A DNA stretch of 64,000 nucleotides. It comes from Brachypodius melanocephalos (lineage: Eukaryota; Chordata; Aves; Passeriformes; Pycnonotidae). The stretch covers positions 10,911,542-10,975,541 of the forward strand of contig VZSR01003798.1 in assembly GCA_013398615.1 (NCBI GenBank), given 5' to 3'. Both the position numbers and the translations under genes were made by a program. This document shows, piece by piece, positions 12,001-22,400 of the stretch. Below the pieces are notes generated by a model. It had not been told where the DNA came from and did no database searches. It saw nothing but the letters and a program-made list of their open reading frames with translations. How positions within the stretch are numbered: position 1 is the first letter of the stretch; every line of letters starts with the position of its first letter.

Positions 12001-14225
12001 TTCTTCCAAGTGACAACCACACAAAAGTTATAATTTTAGTACTCCACAGGAACCTGACACAGCTCATGAAGTCATTAAAATGATCTACCAGGAAGGCAGT
12101 AGTTACCTAACTCACTTAAAGACAGCTTTTGTTTTTAATCTTTGTAGAGGTTCTAGAGGCATTAAGTTCTGTATCTACTGGACAACTGACCTGCATTACT
12201 AAACAGAAGTGCCACCAGCCTTTTAAAACTCTGGTATGAATGGTTCATCTTTAGCAGAAGACAATCAGAAAAAATGCAAAACAGAAGACAGGAAAAACAT
12301 GGCAACAGCACAACACTAAAGCAAACTGATGTGGCAAAAGCCAGTTCAGCAACAAAATGCACCACCTCTAAAGAGTTTCCTGAAAAATACAGGCTTTCAA
12401 GGCAAAAAGTCAACCAAACATACATTCTCCCGTGTCTGAAGTTTCTTTGTTTCTGAACTTCCCCCTGCCACTGTCCTGAGTTTTCACACTGAGAACAGGA
12501 AACGCTGGTCTTTGGCAGATTTTCAGTTTGTATCACTGTAGTTAAAAACCTTTTCTACTCAGCACAAACTTCTTACAGCATGTCAGAAAGTTTACAAAAA
12601 AGCTCTATCATGAAAACAATGCCCCGAAGTTCATTTAGGGGCATCATCTTTTTTTAAGCATAGATATGAATAAGCACTGCAAAATGGGTTGTTTATGTAA
12701 GTGTTTCAGAGCTAAGCATTAACCAAGTGAATGTTCAGTTTTGCCTACCCAGACAAATAGTTTTAGTGGAGGTTAACATTGCAATGTCATAATGGCACCG
12801 ATACCACAGTATCAAACCAGAATATAATCTCACAGAAAGCAAAGTTCTATTTTATTGATGTTATGTAATTTTTCTTGAATACTTTACCAGAATAAAACCA
12901 AATTAGGAGAGCAGCAAGGACCTCCCATCTCTCAAATAAAAGGCAATTTCTCCGAGCAGTGCATAAGCATGACATTTCAAGACTTCAGTGTGAAAGTTCA
13001 TTACAAAAAATCAGCCCAGGTCACCTGACTTCATCAGAATACCCTAGAAGGCATTACAATAAACCTGCTGCCACATGTTTAACTATGCTCTTATTACAGA
13101 GCTATTCTAGGAGTGCTGCATAGGCCAGGGACTTATTTTTATAGGCTTTGAACAGGAACAGTATCCCTTCAGCAGCCTACCTAGCATGAACGCTAAGCCA
13201 CGCTGCAGAATACGCCTATTTAAGAGCAGATTACAAACCTGACAAGAAGCTGGTTCTGATTACTGCACCTATTGAGAAGGTACCATTCTGTATTAAGCCC
13301 CAAAGCTCTACTTGTGCGACTAACTCATATTTACAAATTGTAAATTATTAAACAAAAACTTAACAGCTGAGGTAGATTAAGCTTTTTCTTTTAGCGTCCT
13401 TCAAAGCAGTACTTGTGTTTCATAACTTCTCCGGATCATAGCCGCGGGGATTGCAACTGGGCTCCCACAGCAATGACAAGACTAAAAAACAAACGGCTCC
13501 TTAAAGTCACAGCACAGCCATCCATGAAACCAAATCCCACTTAAGAAATGATACAATTATTAGCTACAGAGATGGCATAAGAGAGACACCACAAGATAGC
13601 CCAGCCACTTATTCTTTGTAAAATCCTTAACTAGCACAGGTCACGGTCGTTGTGATTTAGGTATTTCTACTCCTGAATTGATTACATTAAAAGCTGAACA
13701 TTTTTTAGAACTGAAACAATCGTTTAGCCTGCGGATTATGGCTGTTATCCATCCCGCCGCTGCGATCGTGAGCCGAAGCCCATCGCGCAGGACAGCGCGG
13801 CCCGCGGAGCCCCCGGAGGGAGCGGGGCCGAGGCCGAGGCCGGAGAGCGAGCGAGGGAGCGCCACGGGCCCGGCCAGGCCAGCGCACGGCGCCCATCGGT
13901 CAGGGCACGGCCGCTCCCGAGCCATCATGGTGGTGCGGCTCCTCCGCCTCCAGCCCCACACGGCCGCGGGCGGCGGGGCTCATCCCGCCCGGGGGGCGCC
14001 GCCCGGCCCCGCTGCGCTCGGACAGCCCGGGGCAGGCGGTGCTCGGAGGGGCGGCCGGGCCCGGGAGACGCTGCGGCCCGAGGGGCTCCCTGGGCTGAGG
14101 GAGGGAGAGGCCCGGCCGCGCCGATGGAGGCGGGAGGAGCCCCGCGGGGGCTCCTTGTGCTCCTCGGCCCGGCCACCCACCTTCTGCTCCTCGGCCGAGG
14201 CGGGCTCGGGGCTCTCGGCAGACAT
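5847..14225 (-). CDS. ARPP19: ARPP19, cAMP-regulated phosphoprotein 19 (complete, 3 coding exons)
   Basis: The coding sequence joins 14225-14181, 9511-9389 and 6017-5847 on the minus strand, giving 112 residues, the usual ARPP-19 length. All junctions are GT-AG and phase 0. It belongs to the endosulfine/ARPP family: after Greatwall (MASTL) phosphorylation it inhibits PP2A-B55 and so allows entry into mitosis. The protein shows the family core FDSGDY, with the Greatwall serine at residue 62, a C-terminal PKA site RKPS (serine 104) and an SP site at serine 23. The start ATG at 14225 has a G at -3, lies inside a CpG island and gives the family N-terminus MSAES. A second ATG, the second codon of exon 2 (9508-9506), would give the 96-residue ARPP-16 form if a different first exon were used; no such exon is identified here. 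The gene lies upstream of, and in tandem with, ATOSA as in human. Confidence 0.97.
6018..9388 (-). other. ARPP19: ARPP19 intron between coding exons 2 and 3
   Basis: About 3.4 kb with a GTAAGT donor (9388-9383) and a TAG acceptor (6020-6018). I saw no repeat family or additional exon inside it. Confidence 0.85.
9389..9511 (-). CDS. ARPP19: ARPP19 coding exon 2 (residues 16-56)
   Basis: The acceptor reads ctttcag|GAG and the donor GGA|gtaagt. The exon carries the SP site at serine 23 and the conserved segment [20 protein letters not shown]. The exon-initial GAG ATG places the start codon of the alternative ARPP-16 isoform right at the exon boundary. Confidence 0.97.
9512..14180 (-). other. 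ARPP19: ARPP19 intron between coding exons 1 and 2
   Basis: About 4.7 kb, donor GTGGGT and acceptor CAG. Its 5' part lies in the CpG island. An 18-T run (9800-9817) lies near exon 2. This intron is where an alternative ARPP-16 first exon would be expected; I could not identify one. Confidence 0.85.
9800..9817. repeat. Poly(T) tract, 18 bases
   Basis: Uninterrupted run of T on the plus strand in the first ARPP19 intron. No flanking target-site duplication or retrocopy is apparent, so it is a simple homopolymer, likely variable in length. Confidence 0.8.
14181..14225 (-). CDS. ARPP19: ARPP19 coding exon 1 (residues 1-15)
   Basis: Encodes [15 protein letters not shown] and ends at a donor reading AAG|gtgggt. 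It sits inside the CpG island, as expected for a first exon. It is acidic and disordered, and differs slightly from the mammalian N-terminus as I recall it. Confidence 0.95.
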
Positions 14226-14310
14226 GGCGCCGCGGCAGCGGGACGGCGGGGCCGGGAAGGAGGGAAGCAGGGAAGGAGGCGGGCGGGAGGCGCGGCCGCG
14301 GCTCCTCCGC

Positions 14311-14325
14311 GCTGCTGCTGCTGCT
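14311..14325. repeat. (GCT)5 trinucleotide repeat (CAG on the ARPP19 strand)
   Basis: Five perfect GCT units followed by GCC, about 86-100 bases upstream of the ARPP19 start codon, so probably in the 5'UTR or core promoter. Short and ordinary in length, but of a type that can vary. Confidence 0.7.
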
Positions 14326-14342
14326 GCCGCCTCCTCCCGCAC

Positions 14343-14353
14343 AAGATGGCGGC
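14343..14353 (+). promoter_or_regulatory. YY1-type motif AAGATGGCGGC
   Basis: Exact AAGATGGCGGC match about 118 bases upstream of the ARPP19 ATG. This motif is common near start sites of CpG-island promoters. It is on the strand opposite to ARPP19. Confidence 0.45.
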
Positions 14354-14529
14354 GGCGCGCGCGACGGAGCGTCGGCGGGGCCAGACTTCCTCCGCCTCGG
14401 CCCCCGCGCGTGGGCTGGGGAGCGGGGGCGGGATCCGCCTGCCCTCTGCGCGTCACGTCCGGGGCCGCGGGTTCGAGGCCCGGCAGGGGCCGGCTCTGAG
14501 AGAACGCAGTCCTGGTGCCGTGCCCATTA

Positions 14530-14775
14530 CAATCACAGATTTACAGAAACATCGGGGTTGGGAGACAAGTTCAGTATGACCCGCACAAGCGTCACTGTGA
14601 CCACTAAAAACCACATCACCCAGAGCCAGACGTCTCAAACACCTCCAGAGATGCCTCCCTGGGCAGCCTGTTCCAATGTTTGACCAGATAAACAGTGAAA
14701 ATTCTTCTGATACCTAATGTGAATCTTCCGTGTTTCAGTTTAAGGCCATTTCCTCTGGTCCCTTCAGTGGTGCCC
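14530..14775 (-). mobile_element. CR1 LINE fragment, 3' end, sense on minus strand
   Basis: Plus-strand text matches the reverse complement of the CR1 3' end as I know it: an 'aatcacag...' end with 'ggttggga', then 'cctccctgggcagcctgttccaatg', 'attcttctgatacctaatgtgaatctt' and 'gtttaaggccatttcctctgg', given here as short pieces. It is diverged and 5'-truncated with no ORF, so it is a dead fragment. It begins within about 10 bases of the edge of the ARPP19 CpG island. Confidence 0.85.
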
Positions 14776-14779
14776 ACCT

Positions 14780-17290
14780 CAGCTCACCACAGCCCCCCAG
14801 CCCTGGCTAGGCCAGCCTGCATGGCTGCTCAGCTTCAGGGTAAAGGGAAAAAACCCTTTACTGCTTGGCTAAAGTTAATTCTTTTGCCCACTTCTAGTGA
14901 TCAAAATATAAGGAGCTGAGCCCTCAGCAGCATTACTCGAGGATCTCATGAATCCCAGAGAGCAACTGAGAGGATAGGAAGGCTCAGTCCATTGGAACTT
15001 CACAGCACAGTACAGAGTATTTTATTCCCTCCCCATCTACTTTTCACTGTCTGGTTCTTGGCTAAAAAATAACCTTCTGTGGACTCTTTTCAAGAGCATA
15101 CAGGAGGTGTTTACATTGCCCACCATTAATAAATCTTTAGGGGTCCCTAAATAAATGGATTATGTGAACAGCAAGATGTGGATTCTACTTAGCACAGCTC
15201 AGGAGGGAAGGAGATGGAAGAGATTTTTGTGCACCTGGGAGATTCATCCAAAAACCAGGATCACGTAGCTGTGGGGAACTAAGAAGTGTGCATATCCCTC
15301 CTTCAGAAAGGGATTTAGCCAGGCAGATTGCATAGAAAAATAATCATAGAATGCACCAGTGGGTTTTTTCCTAATGATGAAAAAAAGCCATGATACTGGT
15401 GGGTGTGCCACATTTTCTTCTAGCAAAATCAGGGAGAAAGTGTCTGAAAGTGTGACAAACAGAGCAACATAGAAAAATCATCATAAAAAGGATGAAGTTC
15501 ATAGATTTTAAAACGAAGGAGAACAAACCTGTGACAGCAGACAAGAATGCAAACTTCAGGAATTCTTTCAAATCTCTTTGGAAATTAATGTGGGGGAAAA
15601 CAGTTTCAAGGATTCAGCAGTTCCTTAATGCAGTTATTTCTTTAAGGGAACATAATGCAGAGGAAAGATGGGAAATAAATTCAGAACCTGAGAAAAAGCC
15701 CAGGTTCTTCAATGGCCTCAAATACAAGAAAGCAGTCTACAGAAACTAGGTCAGTTTTTAAGGATGTGTATCTAAAGCAGATCATGAAGACAAGGGGGTA
15801 CCAAAATATTACTGAACAAAACTTTTAAAGGCTAAAGTGTTTGATGTTTCTTTTTGTTCAATCTGGCACGAACAAGATAAGTAAATGAAGTGTAGCCTCT
15901 AGCTAGAATAAGGAAAGACAGGTTTACAGGTTACTTTAATTAGTTTTGGTAAATATTTTCAACTTGGATGAAAAAATATCCTTAAAAGATTAGAAAATGA
16001 CAGAAGCAATCTCCAGTTAATTACTGGTGATTCATATAGGAACCTGTAAAAAATGAACAGGTTTCCAGGAGTCACTTTTCCTGAATTTGAATAAGAGTAT
16101 AGGGAGGACAGAATACAAGCTATATAATTAGGCTGTCAATAATGACTTGAAAAATCATCTAAAATAAGCACTTAAAAGAAACTGAGTAGCTAGGCAGGAA
16201 TTCACAGTTAAGAACAAGGGTTTCACACAATCATCTTTCCTTTAAGAAAAAGGAAATAGACCATGTGGAGAAGTGGGTGAAGGTGGCTGAAGTTCCAGAT
16301 GCCTTCTGGCATTAATAAGCCTTCTGACACTTTCCCATGCAAATTAGGGAAACTTAATTAGATGAAACTTTTATGTGGTGGATGCAAGTTTGTTGGAAAC
16401 AGCTATCAATTCTTCAAAGCGCAATGCTGTGTTCAGCATAGAAAATATTGGGTAGTGAGACAATAAAGTTCAATAAGGAGAACTACCATTTTGGCAACAA
16501 GCAGATAGGATGTCTCTTATACTGGATAACAAAATGAATGCAAGTTGACGTCTCCTGATACTGAAAAACAGCATGAAGAGGACTTTAATCCATATGATTT
16601 ATTAACCAATTCTCCCAGTCTGATTGGCATAGAGGGAAGCTGACTGGGCTGCTGTGTCCAGCCTCACACACTTTAAGACTGATTCAGTCCAAAAGAAGAC
16701 AGCAAAGAGCCAGAATGACAAGAGGTGCAGAAAATAAAGGCTAACTGAATAGTCTGGGGTTGTCTTAATTATAAAAAGACTGAGAAGGGAGATAACAAGA
16801 ACTAAGTTGTTTGCTTCTACTGAAAAGGTTAAGTGTATTTAACTCAATTTCAGCAATATTTAGTTGGATGTTAAAATCCTTATATAACTATAACTAAATG
16901 TATATAGTTTATACTTTCTCATTATAAGTATTATTTATTAGTGGAAGAGATTACTTTTAGCAGCCATCACTGGAGGCCCATATAAACCACTTAAACTTTT
17001 ATTAAAAATAATTGTATATGGTTGAGTCTATTGAGGAGTAAAGAGAAGAAAACAATGACCTCTCAAAAATTAGTCTAGTCTTAAGCTAAGCTTAGAAGGT
17101 CATGTGGAATTTAGTTCATAGTTTATGAGCATCCAGCACTTCTCCAGGTGTGTCCCTAATGGAAAGTGTTTACTCAGATCAAGCTGTAAATGGAAAATGA
17201 CTCAGTAAAATCAAAGTTGTACACAGATAATCCAAGGTCACTTTCATTCCAAATCCATATAGGGACTAAGTGTAGTTTGACTACTAAAGT
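14780..17290. other. Intergenic spacer between ATOSA and ARPP19
   Basis: AT-rich DNA with no recognised gene apart from the CR1 trace at about 16590-16850. An 85-codon plus-strand frame at 15492-15749 has no known family resemblance and no splice support. Confidence 0.5.
16590..16850 (+). mobile_element. Old, diverged CR1-like LINE fragment
   Basis: The order of words matches the region before the CR1 3' end: 'gctgtgtccagcc', then 'gacagcaaagagccagaatga', then 'ctggggttgtcttaattataaaaagactgagaaggg' (in pieces), parallel to the CR1 'tgtgtccagttctggg ... aaagatg ... agaagactgag' stretch. Divergence is high and the edges are uncertain. Confidence 0.5.
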
Positions 17291-17299
17291 GAATACAAA

Positions 17300-17305
17300 T
17301 TTATT
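17300..17305 (-). terminator. ATOSA: Alternative distal ATOSA poly(A) signal AATAAA
   Basis: AATAAA on the minus strand about 2.0 kb past the ATOSA stop codon. It would give the long 3'UTR form. Confidence 0.25.
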
Positions 17306-18229
17306 TCTTAGGCATGACTTGTACTAACCACATATTCAAAATCCACACTTCTTTGCTATTCAAAACAAATTAATGAATTTAGGGAGATGACTTGAAGAAG
17401 TCTATTTAAATAAAGTTATCAAGATACAAACATTGCATAACGTCAGTGCAAAATAAAAACTTAATCTAGTCAGGGGAATGCTGACTTTTCATTAAAAATG
17501 TGTCCCTTCCTCATTCTTTTTTTTCATTGAGCATGCAAGCAAGCTGTGCACCACAACACAAATAAGTAGTTTGAGGATACATGCTGTTTGCTTATGACTC
17601 AACAGCAGCTCCACAGAAACTAGGACACCCTCTTGATATCCTAGTCCAGACCATAGTTCTGTAGACAGTATGATTGCAGTTGTGTCTGACTCTTCTGCCA
17701 CCAAAAGAAACCTTTTCTCAGTTTTAAAGGGCGCGCAAATGACTAGAAACTGCAAACGATCTCTTGGTGTAGAGTTTTCCCCAGTTCTCTCTAAAACGAA
17801 TGCTAGGTAACCTTTGAGAACCCGGTATAACAGAGTGGAAAACACTGCTGAAGTGGAGAAAGGACTCAGCAATATTTGAGCTTTGCCCTTTTGGAGCAGC
17901 AGTCATTTGCATGTACAAGATCGTTGATAAGTATCATCTGGAAAGTCCAGTCTCCCTTACGTTCCCTGGCACACTTCCTGGAGATTTCATGATACACTGA
18001 CTTCTCTCATCTAAGGGCAGTGCTGAATATACAAGATGCACATCCATCCTTTCTCCAGTCTTCATCAGATAAGCATGTTAAAGGGCACCTTGCATATTAC
18101 TGACACTCTAAAAACCTACAGCAAAGTAAAGAAAAACACAAATCAAGGTAAGACAGTTGAGAAACTCAGAACTCCATCAAATGTCATAAAGCTTCATTTC
18201 CATGATTAAATATAGATATAATCAGATAT

Positions 18230-19313
18230 AATCAAACGCTTCTAACTTTATTTCTCTCAGTTACACAGTTTAACACTTAGCATAAACTGTTCATCTGACT
18301 GTTTTGTTTTAGGAATACACACACACATCTGAAAATAGTCATATGCCCAGTGTAGCATTGCTAGTAAAACTTCCTATGGCCACCTAGTGGCCTACATGGA
18401 ATCGACCTATGAAAAATATTCAGGATTACTTGAAGATCCTCTCATCTAAAAATAAAACGAAAAGTACAGGTTTCATAGCTTTTGCATATATTTGAGATAT
18501 AAATACTAATTTGTTTGCACAGTACATCCTTTAACACAATTTAGGAAATAAAATGGGGGAGGGTGCAAATTTTATGTGAGGAAAACTAATAACAGAAAGC
18601 AAAATTAAAATGGCCCTTAAGGAAAGAAAAGAAATTAAGGGAGCAAAATGTGAATTGAATTAATGATCTGAATGCATGAGGAAGTAAATAAACGATCTGC
18701 AATGTGGTTGCAAGTGTTATTAAATGTGGATGTGAGAAAAAATGGAAAATGGTACCATTAAAGAGAAAAAACAGCTAAATGCTTGCATAGTATGAAATGT
18801 TATGGAAATTCATCTGTCCCCATTTTCAATAACTTAAATGAATATCACTTAAAACAGCACACAGATTAAAGACATCTGTATATATTTCAGATTTCAATAT
18901 TAATGCCAAAAATACATAGTATGATTTTACATAGGATTTATGCTACATTAGAACACTAAAGACAAACATCACATGAGTATTAAATGAAACATTAAATATT
19001 AAATAACTGAAAAATAAAATAAAAAGTGTAAACACTAAACTAACTTGGGAATTTGCTATTGCAACACATCCAATGAAGTGGTTTTAAACAGTACAAAAAG
19101 ATTAGATTTAAGTATGTTTCCAGTCTACTTGGAATACACAAAGCTCATTCCAGAAACCTTTTAAAAACTGGTCCAGGATCACACAGAACCTTCTTTCTCT
19201 TGAGCGCTATTTTTATTCCTTTACAGACTTAACTTTATACTCTTGTCTCTACCAATCTTTGCTTGCAAGGAGTACTCAACAGTAAAATGAATACTTTAGT
19301 TTGCCATTGTTTG
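18230..19313 (-). other. ATOSA: Probable ATOSA 3'UTR
   Basis: AT-rich sequence after the ATOSA TAG stop, ended here at the AATAAA at 18252-18247. The end point is inferred; a longer form to about 17280 is possible. Confidence 0.4.
18247..18252 (-). terminator. ATOSA: Candidate ATOSA poly(A) signal AATAAA
   Basis: AATAAA on the minus strand about 1.06 kb past the stop codon, giving a 3'UTR of a plausible length for this gene. Another hexamer at 19217-19212 lies only ~100 bases past the stop. Confidence 0.35.
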
Positions 19314-19467
19314 CTAGCATCTTGGTGAAAACTGAGGATTTGTTGGAGATTCAGTGTAAGATTTGAGTTCATATGCAGCGCCGCTATCAACTTCCATGGA
19401 TTTCCGAGAGAATAGGAGCCTTACATCTCTGTGGAGGTAGATCTTTCCAGATTTAGAACTCTGGAAC
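19314..19467 (-). CDS. ATOSA: ATOSA coding exon 12 (last, residues 1037-1087, stop TAG)
   Basis: The acceptor reads ttttcag|GTTCCAG. It encodes FQSSKSGKIYLHRDVRLLFS and ends SPTNPQFSPRC followed by TAG at 19316-19314. It is separated from exon 11 by a 5.4-kb intron. Confidence 0.96.
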
Positions 19468-22400
19468 CTGAAAAGATACAAATATCTGTATTACCTAAAA
19501 CAAAAGAATAATCTTTAAAAATTATTAAATAAAATACACTCTTAAAACATTAACGCCAAAACACATTTGAAGAAACAAAATTAGTCGGTTGAAACGAAAA
19601 GAGAAAGAATATCCTAATACTTTCATCCTGTTTTGTTTCTTTGGCATTTAAAGGTTCTGTTCCTAATCACCAATGCAGTGCACAGCTTTGAAAGTGGCAT
19701 GGAATATTTGTAGTTAACACTGCCATTATGTACATCCAAGATTAAAGTCCTCAGCAATCAAGAATGGCAAAAAATGCTCTTCAGTGAGCACTCCTGAAAA
19801 TGTCCAAAGGGTGGCCCAAACACACACAAAAGGGAATTTTCAACTATATACAAATCAAATATGCATTTCACTTCCAGCAATCATATAGACAGATTTCATT
19901 GCTTTCTTTATGAATGTAACACCAAGAGGTTTACTACTGCTTTATACCACACTCCAAATATAAGAGCTTGTCTTGAGAAGCAGTAGGTACTGGGATCTCT
20001 GCAGGCAGACATAATTTTTTTTTTTTTTTTTTTTGCACAGACTAGGGAGCATTTCAAAGATACTGAAGTTCACTGGCCCAATCACCAAAGCAAACAGTGG
20101 TCAATTCCTCAGCACATTCATCTTTTATGCTGCAGCTAAACAGCCTAATTCAGGTCCTCCAAACCTACAGGAACATGCCAGTTCCACTTTCCCTGGGTAT
20201 TAACAACTGTATATAGGGAGACAAGATCTGCATTTCAGAGAACTCTATTCTATAGTTTTCATGTGGCACAACTCTCTAATTTTCTTCTCTCCACCAGGAA
20301 AGGCAGAAGGGCCTAAGGAGCATTTCTTACAGCAACTGAACTTAATGTCACTACCACTATGCCACAGTGAGAGAGAAATGCTATTGCAATAGAAACAGAA
20401 AAGCCGTTGCTATTGTCACAACAAGATGATACCGTGGCAAATGCTGAGGGAGCAATGCATGCTGTGTTATCATGTATGACAACTGGCACAGATTTTTAAT
20501 AGGCTTTTACATATTGACCCCCTTGAAGCAAAAGCAGTATCTCTAGAATAAAGCTATTCATAATTTAGTTGAAATTCTGAGCAGTAGGAGAAAGACAAGT
20601 ACAGAAGATTCATCGAGGCTTCATCGTCTGAGGAAGGCAGGTTGCAGAAATGGATTCTGTGGCACTGTTCAGATGAGTGATGCAGAATAGCCTGTAGTCA
20701 TCCTCACAGCCAGACAAAGGAAAACTGTTCTCCTAGATACAGATGTCAAGGACATTAAATGCAGCAGGGTCCAGCAGAATGCTCCTACTGGCTCCCACAG
20801 AGATCTCATCCATCACTATTTATTTGCTCGGTGCTGTCAGTGTGAAAGCCCTTTACCTGATAGTGTCTTCTCCCTTTTGCCTATCTTAAGAGAAGACTGT
20901 GGAAGAGAGCACAAGGAGGAGTGAAAGAGACAAGGGACAAAGCAAACACCACAAACAGTTAACTCAGAATATAGCTCATAATACATTTTAAAAGGAAAAA
21001 CTTTAGTGAAAAGTCAATTGCAGCAAAAGGATGATTGAAATTAATTCCTATAGATCTAGTTATCAAAGCACCATCATGAAATAGAACTCAACTCCCAATT
21101 TACACATGGATCTTTCAAGAGAATTATTAGCAAAGTCTATTTTTAGACTTCTCAGGCTTGCTCTTTTCTATGAGTGATAATCCTGCAAGACTCACTTTCC
21201 TCAGTAAATAGTGATTCCCTGCAACATGATTTTTCTGAGCATGATATTTCAGAAAGATTGAAGAAGGGTAAGTGTGAGACAGCAGCAAAGTTCAAGGGAT
21301 TCTTCTCATCTCTGCATCCACTAGCTTTTTTTTTTCTTTTAGACAGGTTTACCCCAGTAATTGGGATTTAGAAATCTTGCTTTTTATACATGCAAATACA
21401 CTGGAATAATCGAGACAAGCATTCCGTACACCCTTGCAGGGTGGTGATGGAGTGGGACTGACTCTGGAGCTGAGGCACCTCCAGTAGTTTTGTGTGAATA
21501 AATTTAAAAAAACCCAGCACAACCAAGGTCTCTGACAGATGGTGTCCTAGGAACAGTCACAACAGACAAATACAGGAGTGCTTAAACACACAAATATCAG
21601 ATGCTACAAAGTCTGGGAGAGGAACTTTACTGAAGAAATAACAAATATAGGCACAAGGTCCCCAGATGTATTTTATAGGCCATCAAAATTCACAAAGAAC
21701 AGAGTAACTCACAGAAACTGGATATCCTGAAAAGCAGGATAATTATGAAAACATAAGTAGCGAGATGTGTTTTGTAAGTGGAAAAGACTATACAACACAA
21801 TCGATAAAATCTGTCAGTAAAAGCATTAGGACAAGGATAAAAATTTCTAGATAAGTAAAAATGCTGAGAGACCAGAAAGATCAAAAGCAGCTAGTAAATC
21901 AGTAATAGCAGGTATCTTCAGCTTCCCCCAATAAAGGTGTATTGTCACATTAGGAGAGCATTTTAAAAGAAGTTTCTCAACACCTTCAGGAATCACTACT
22001 TTTAACAAGCAGTTTGAAGCTTACTGAGCCCTCAGTAACAACCCCTGTTTAGCTGTTAAGCAACAGCAGCTATGCTCCATGCAATTCCTGGCATTTGTCA
22101 GTAACTAAGGCTGTTGACCAAGCTTTAAAAACTTGAAAAATGCTGAGCTGTGGGCAGGTTAGCTGTTTAATTACTTTTTACAAGGGTGCCAGAACGTGAC
22201 CTAGAAAGCCACAGATGGTCGTCATCCCCACAACGCCAGGGAGAAACGAGGCACGAGCAGAGCTGAGCTCACAGCTCTCATCCTCAAGTAGATTTAATTA
22301 CAAGACAAAAAGTCATTGCTTCACATGCAACAAAAAAAATTATCCCCAAAGCATCTTCAAAAAACAAACTGCAGGTGCAACAGCTCTTGGGGGTTTTTAA

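Larger units (their letters stand above)
13740..14520 (-). promoter_or_regulatory. ARPP19: CpG-island promoter of ARPP19
   Basis: About 780 bases of very GC- and CpG-rich sequence around the ARPP19 start exon, sharply bounded by AT-rich DNA on the left. No TATA box is visible near the expected start. A YY1-type AAGATGGCGGC motif and GC boxes fit a housekeeping promoter. Long open frames on both strands here are by-products of GC richness. Confidence 0.85.

Noticed and set aside
14470..14480. tRNA B-box-like GGTTCGAGGCC
   Set aside because: It differs from the B-box consensus at conserved positions and no acceptor stem, A-box or cloverleaf is present around it.
13641..14579. Several long open frames on both strands (up to 273 codons) over the ARPP19 CpG island
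   Set aside because: They are rich in Ala, Gly, Pro and Arg in every frame, which is what GC-rich DNA gives by chance. Only the 45-base ARPP19 exon inside is supported by family match and splicing.
18378..18392. CTCF site at ccacctagtggc
   Set aside because: It has an extra base relative to the CTCF core and fails at several core positions.
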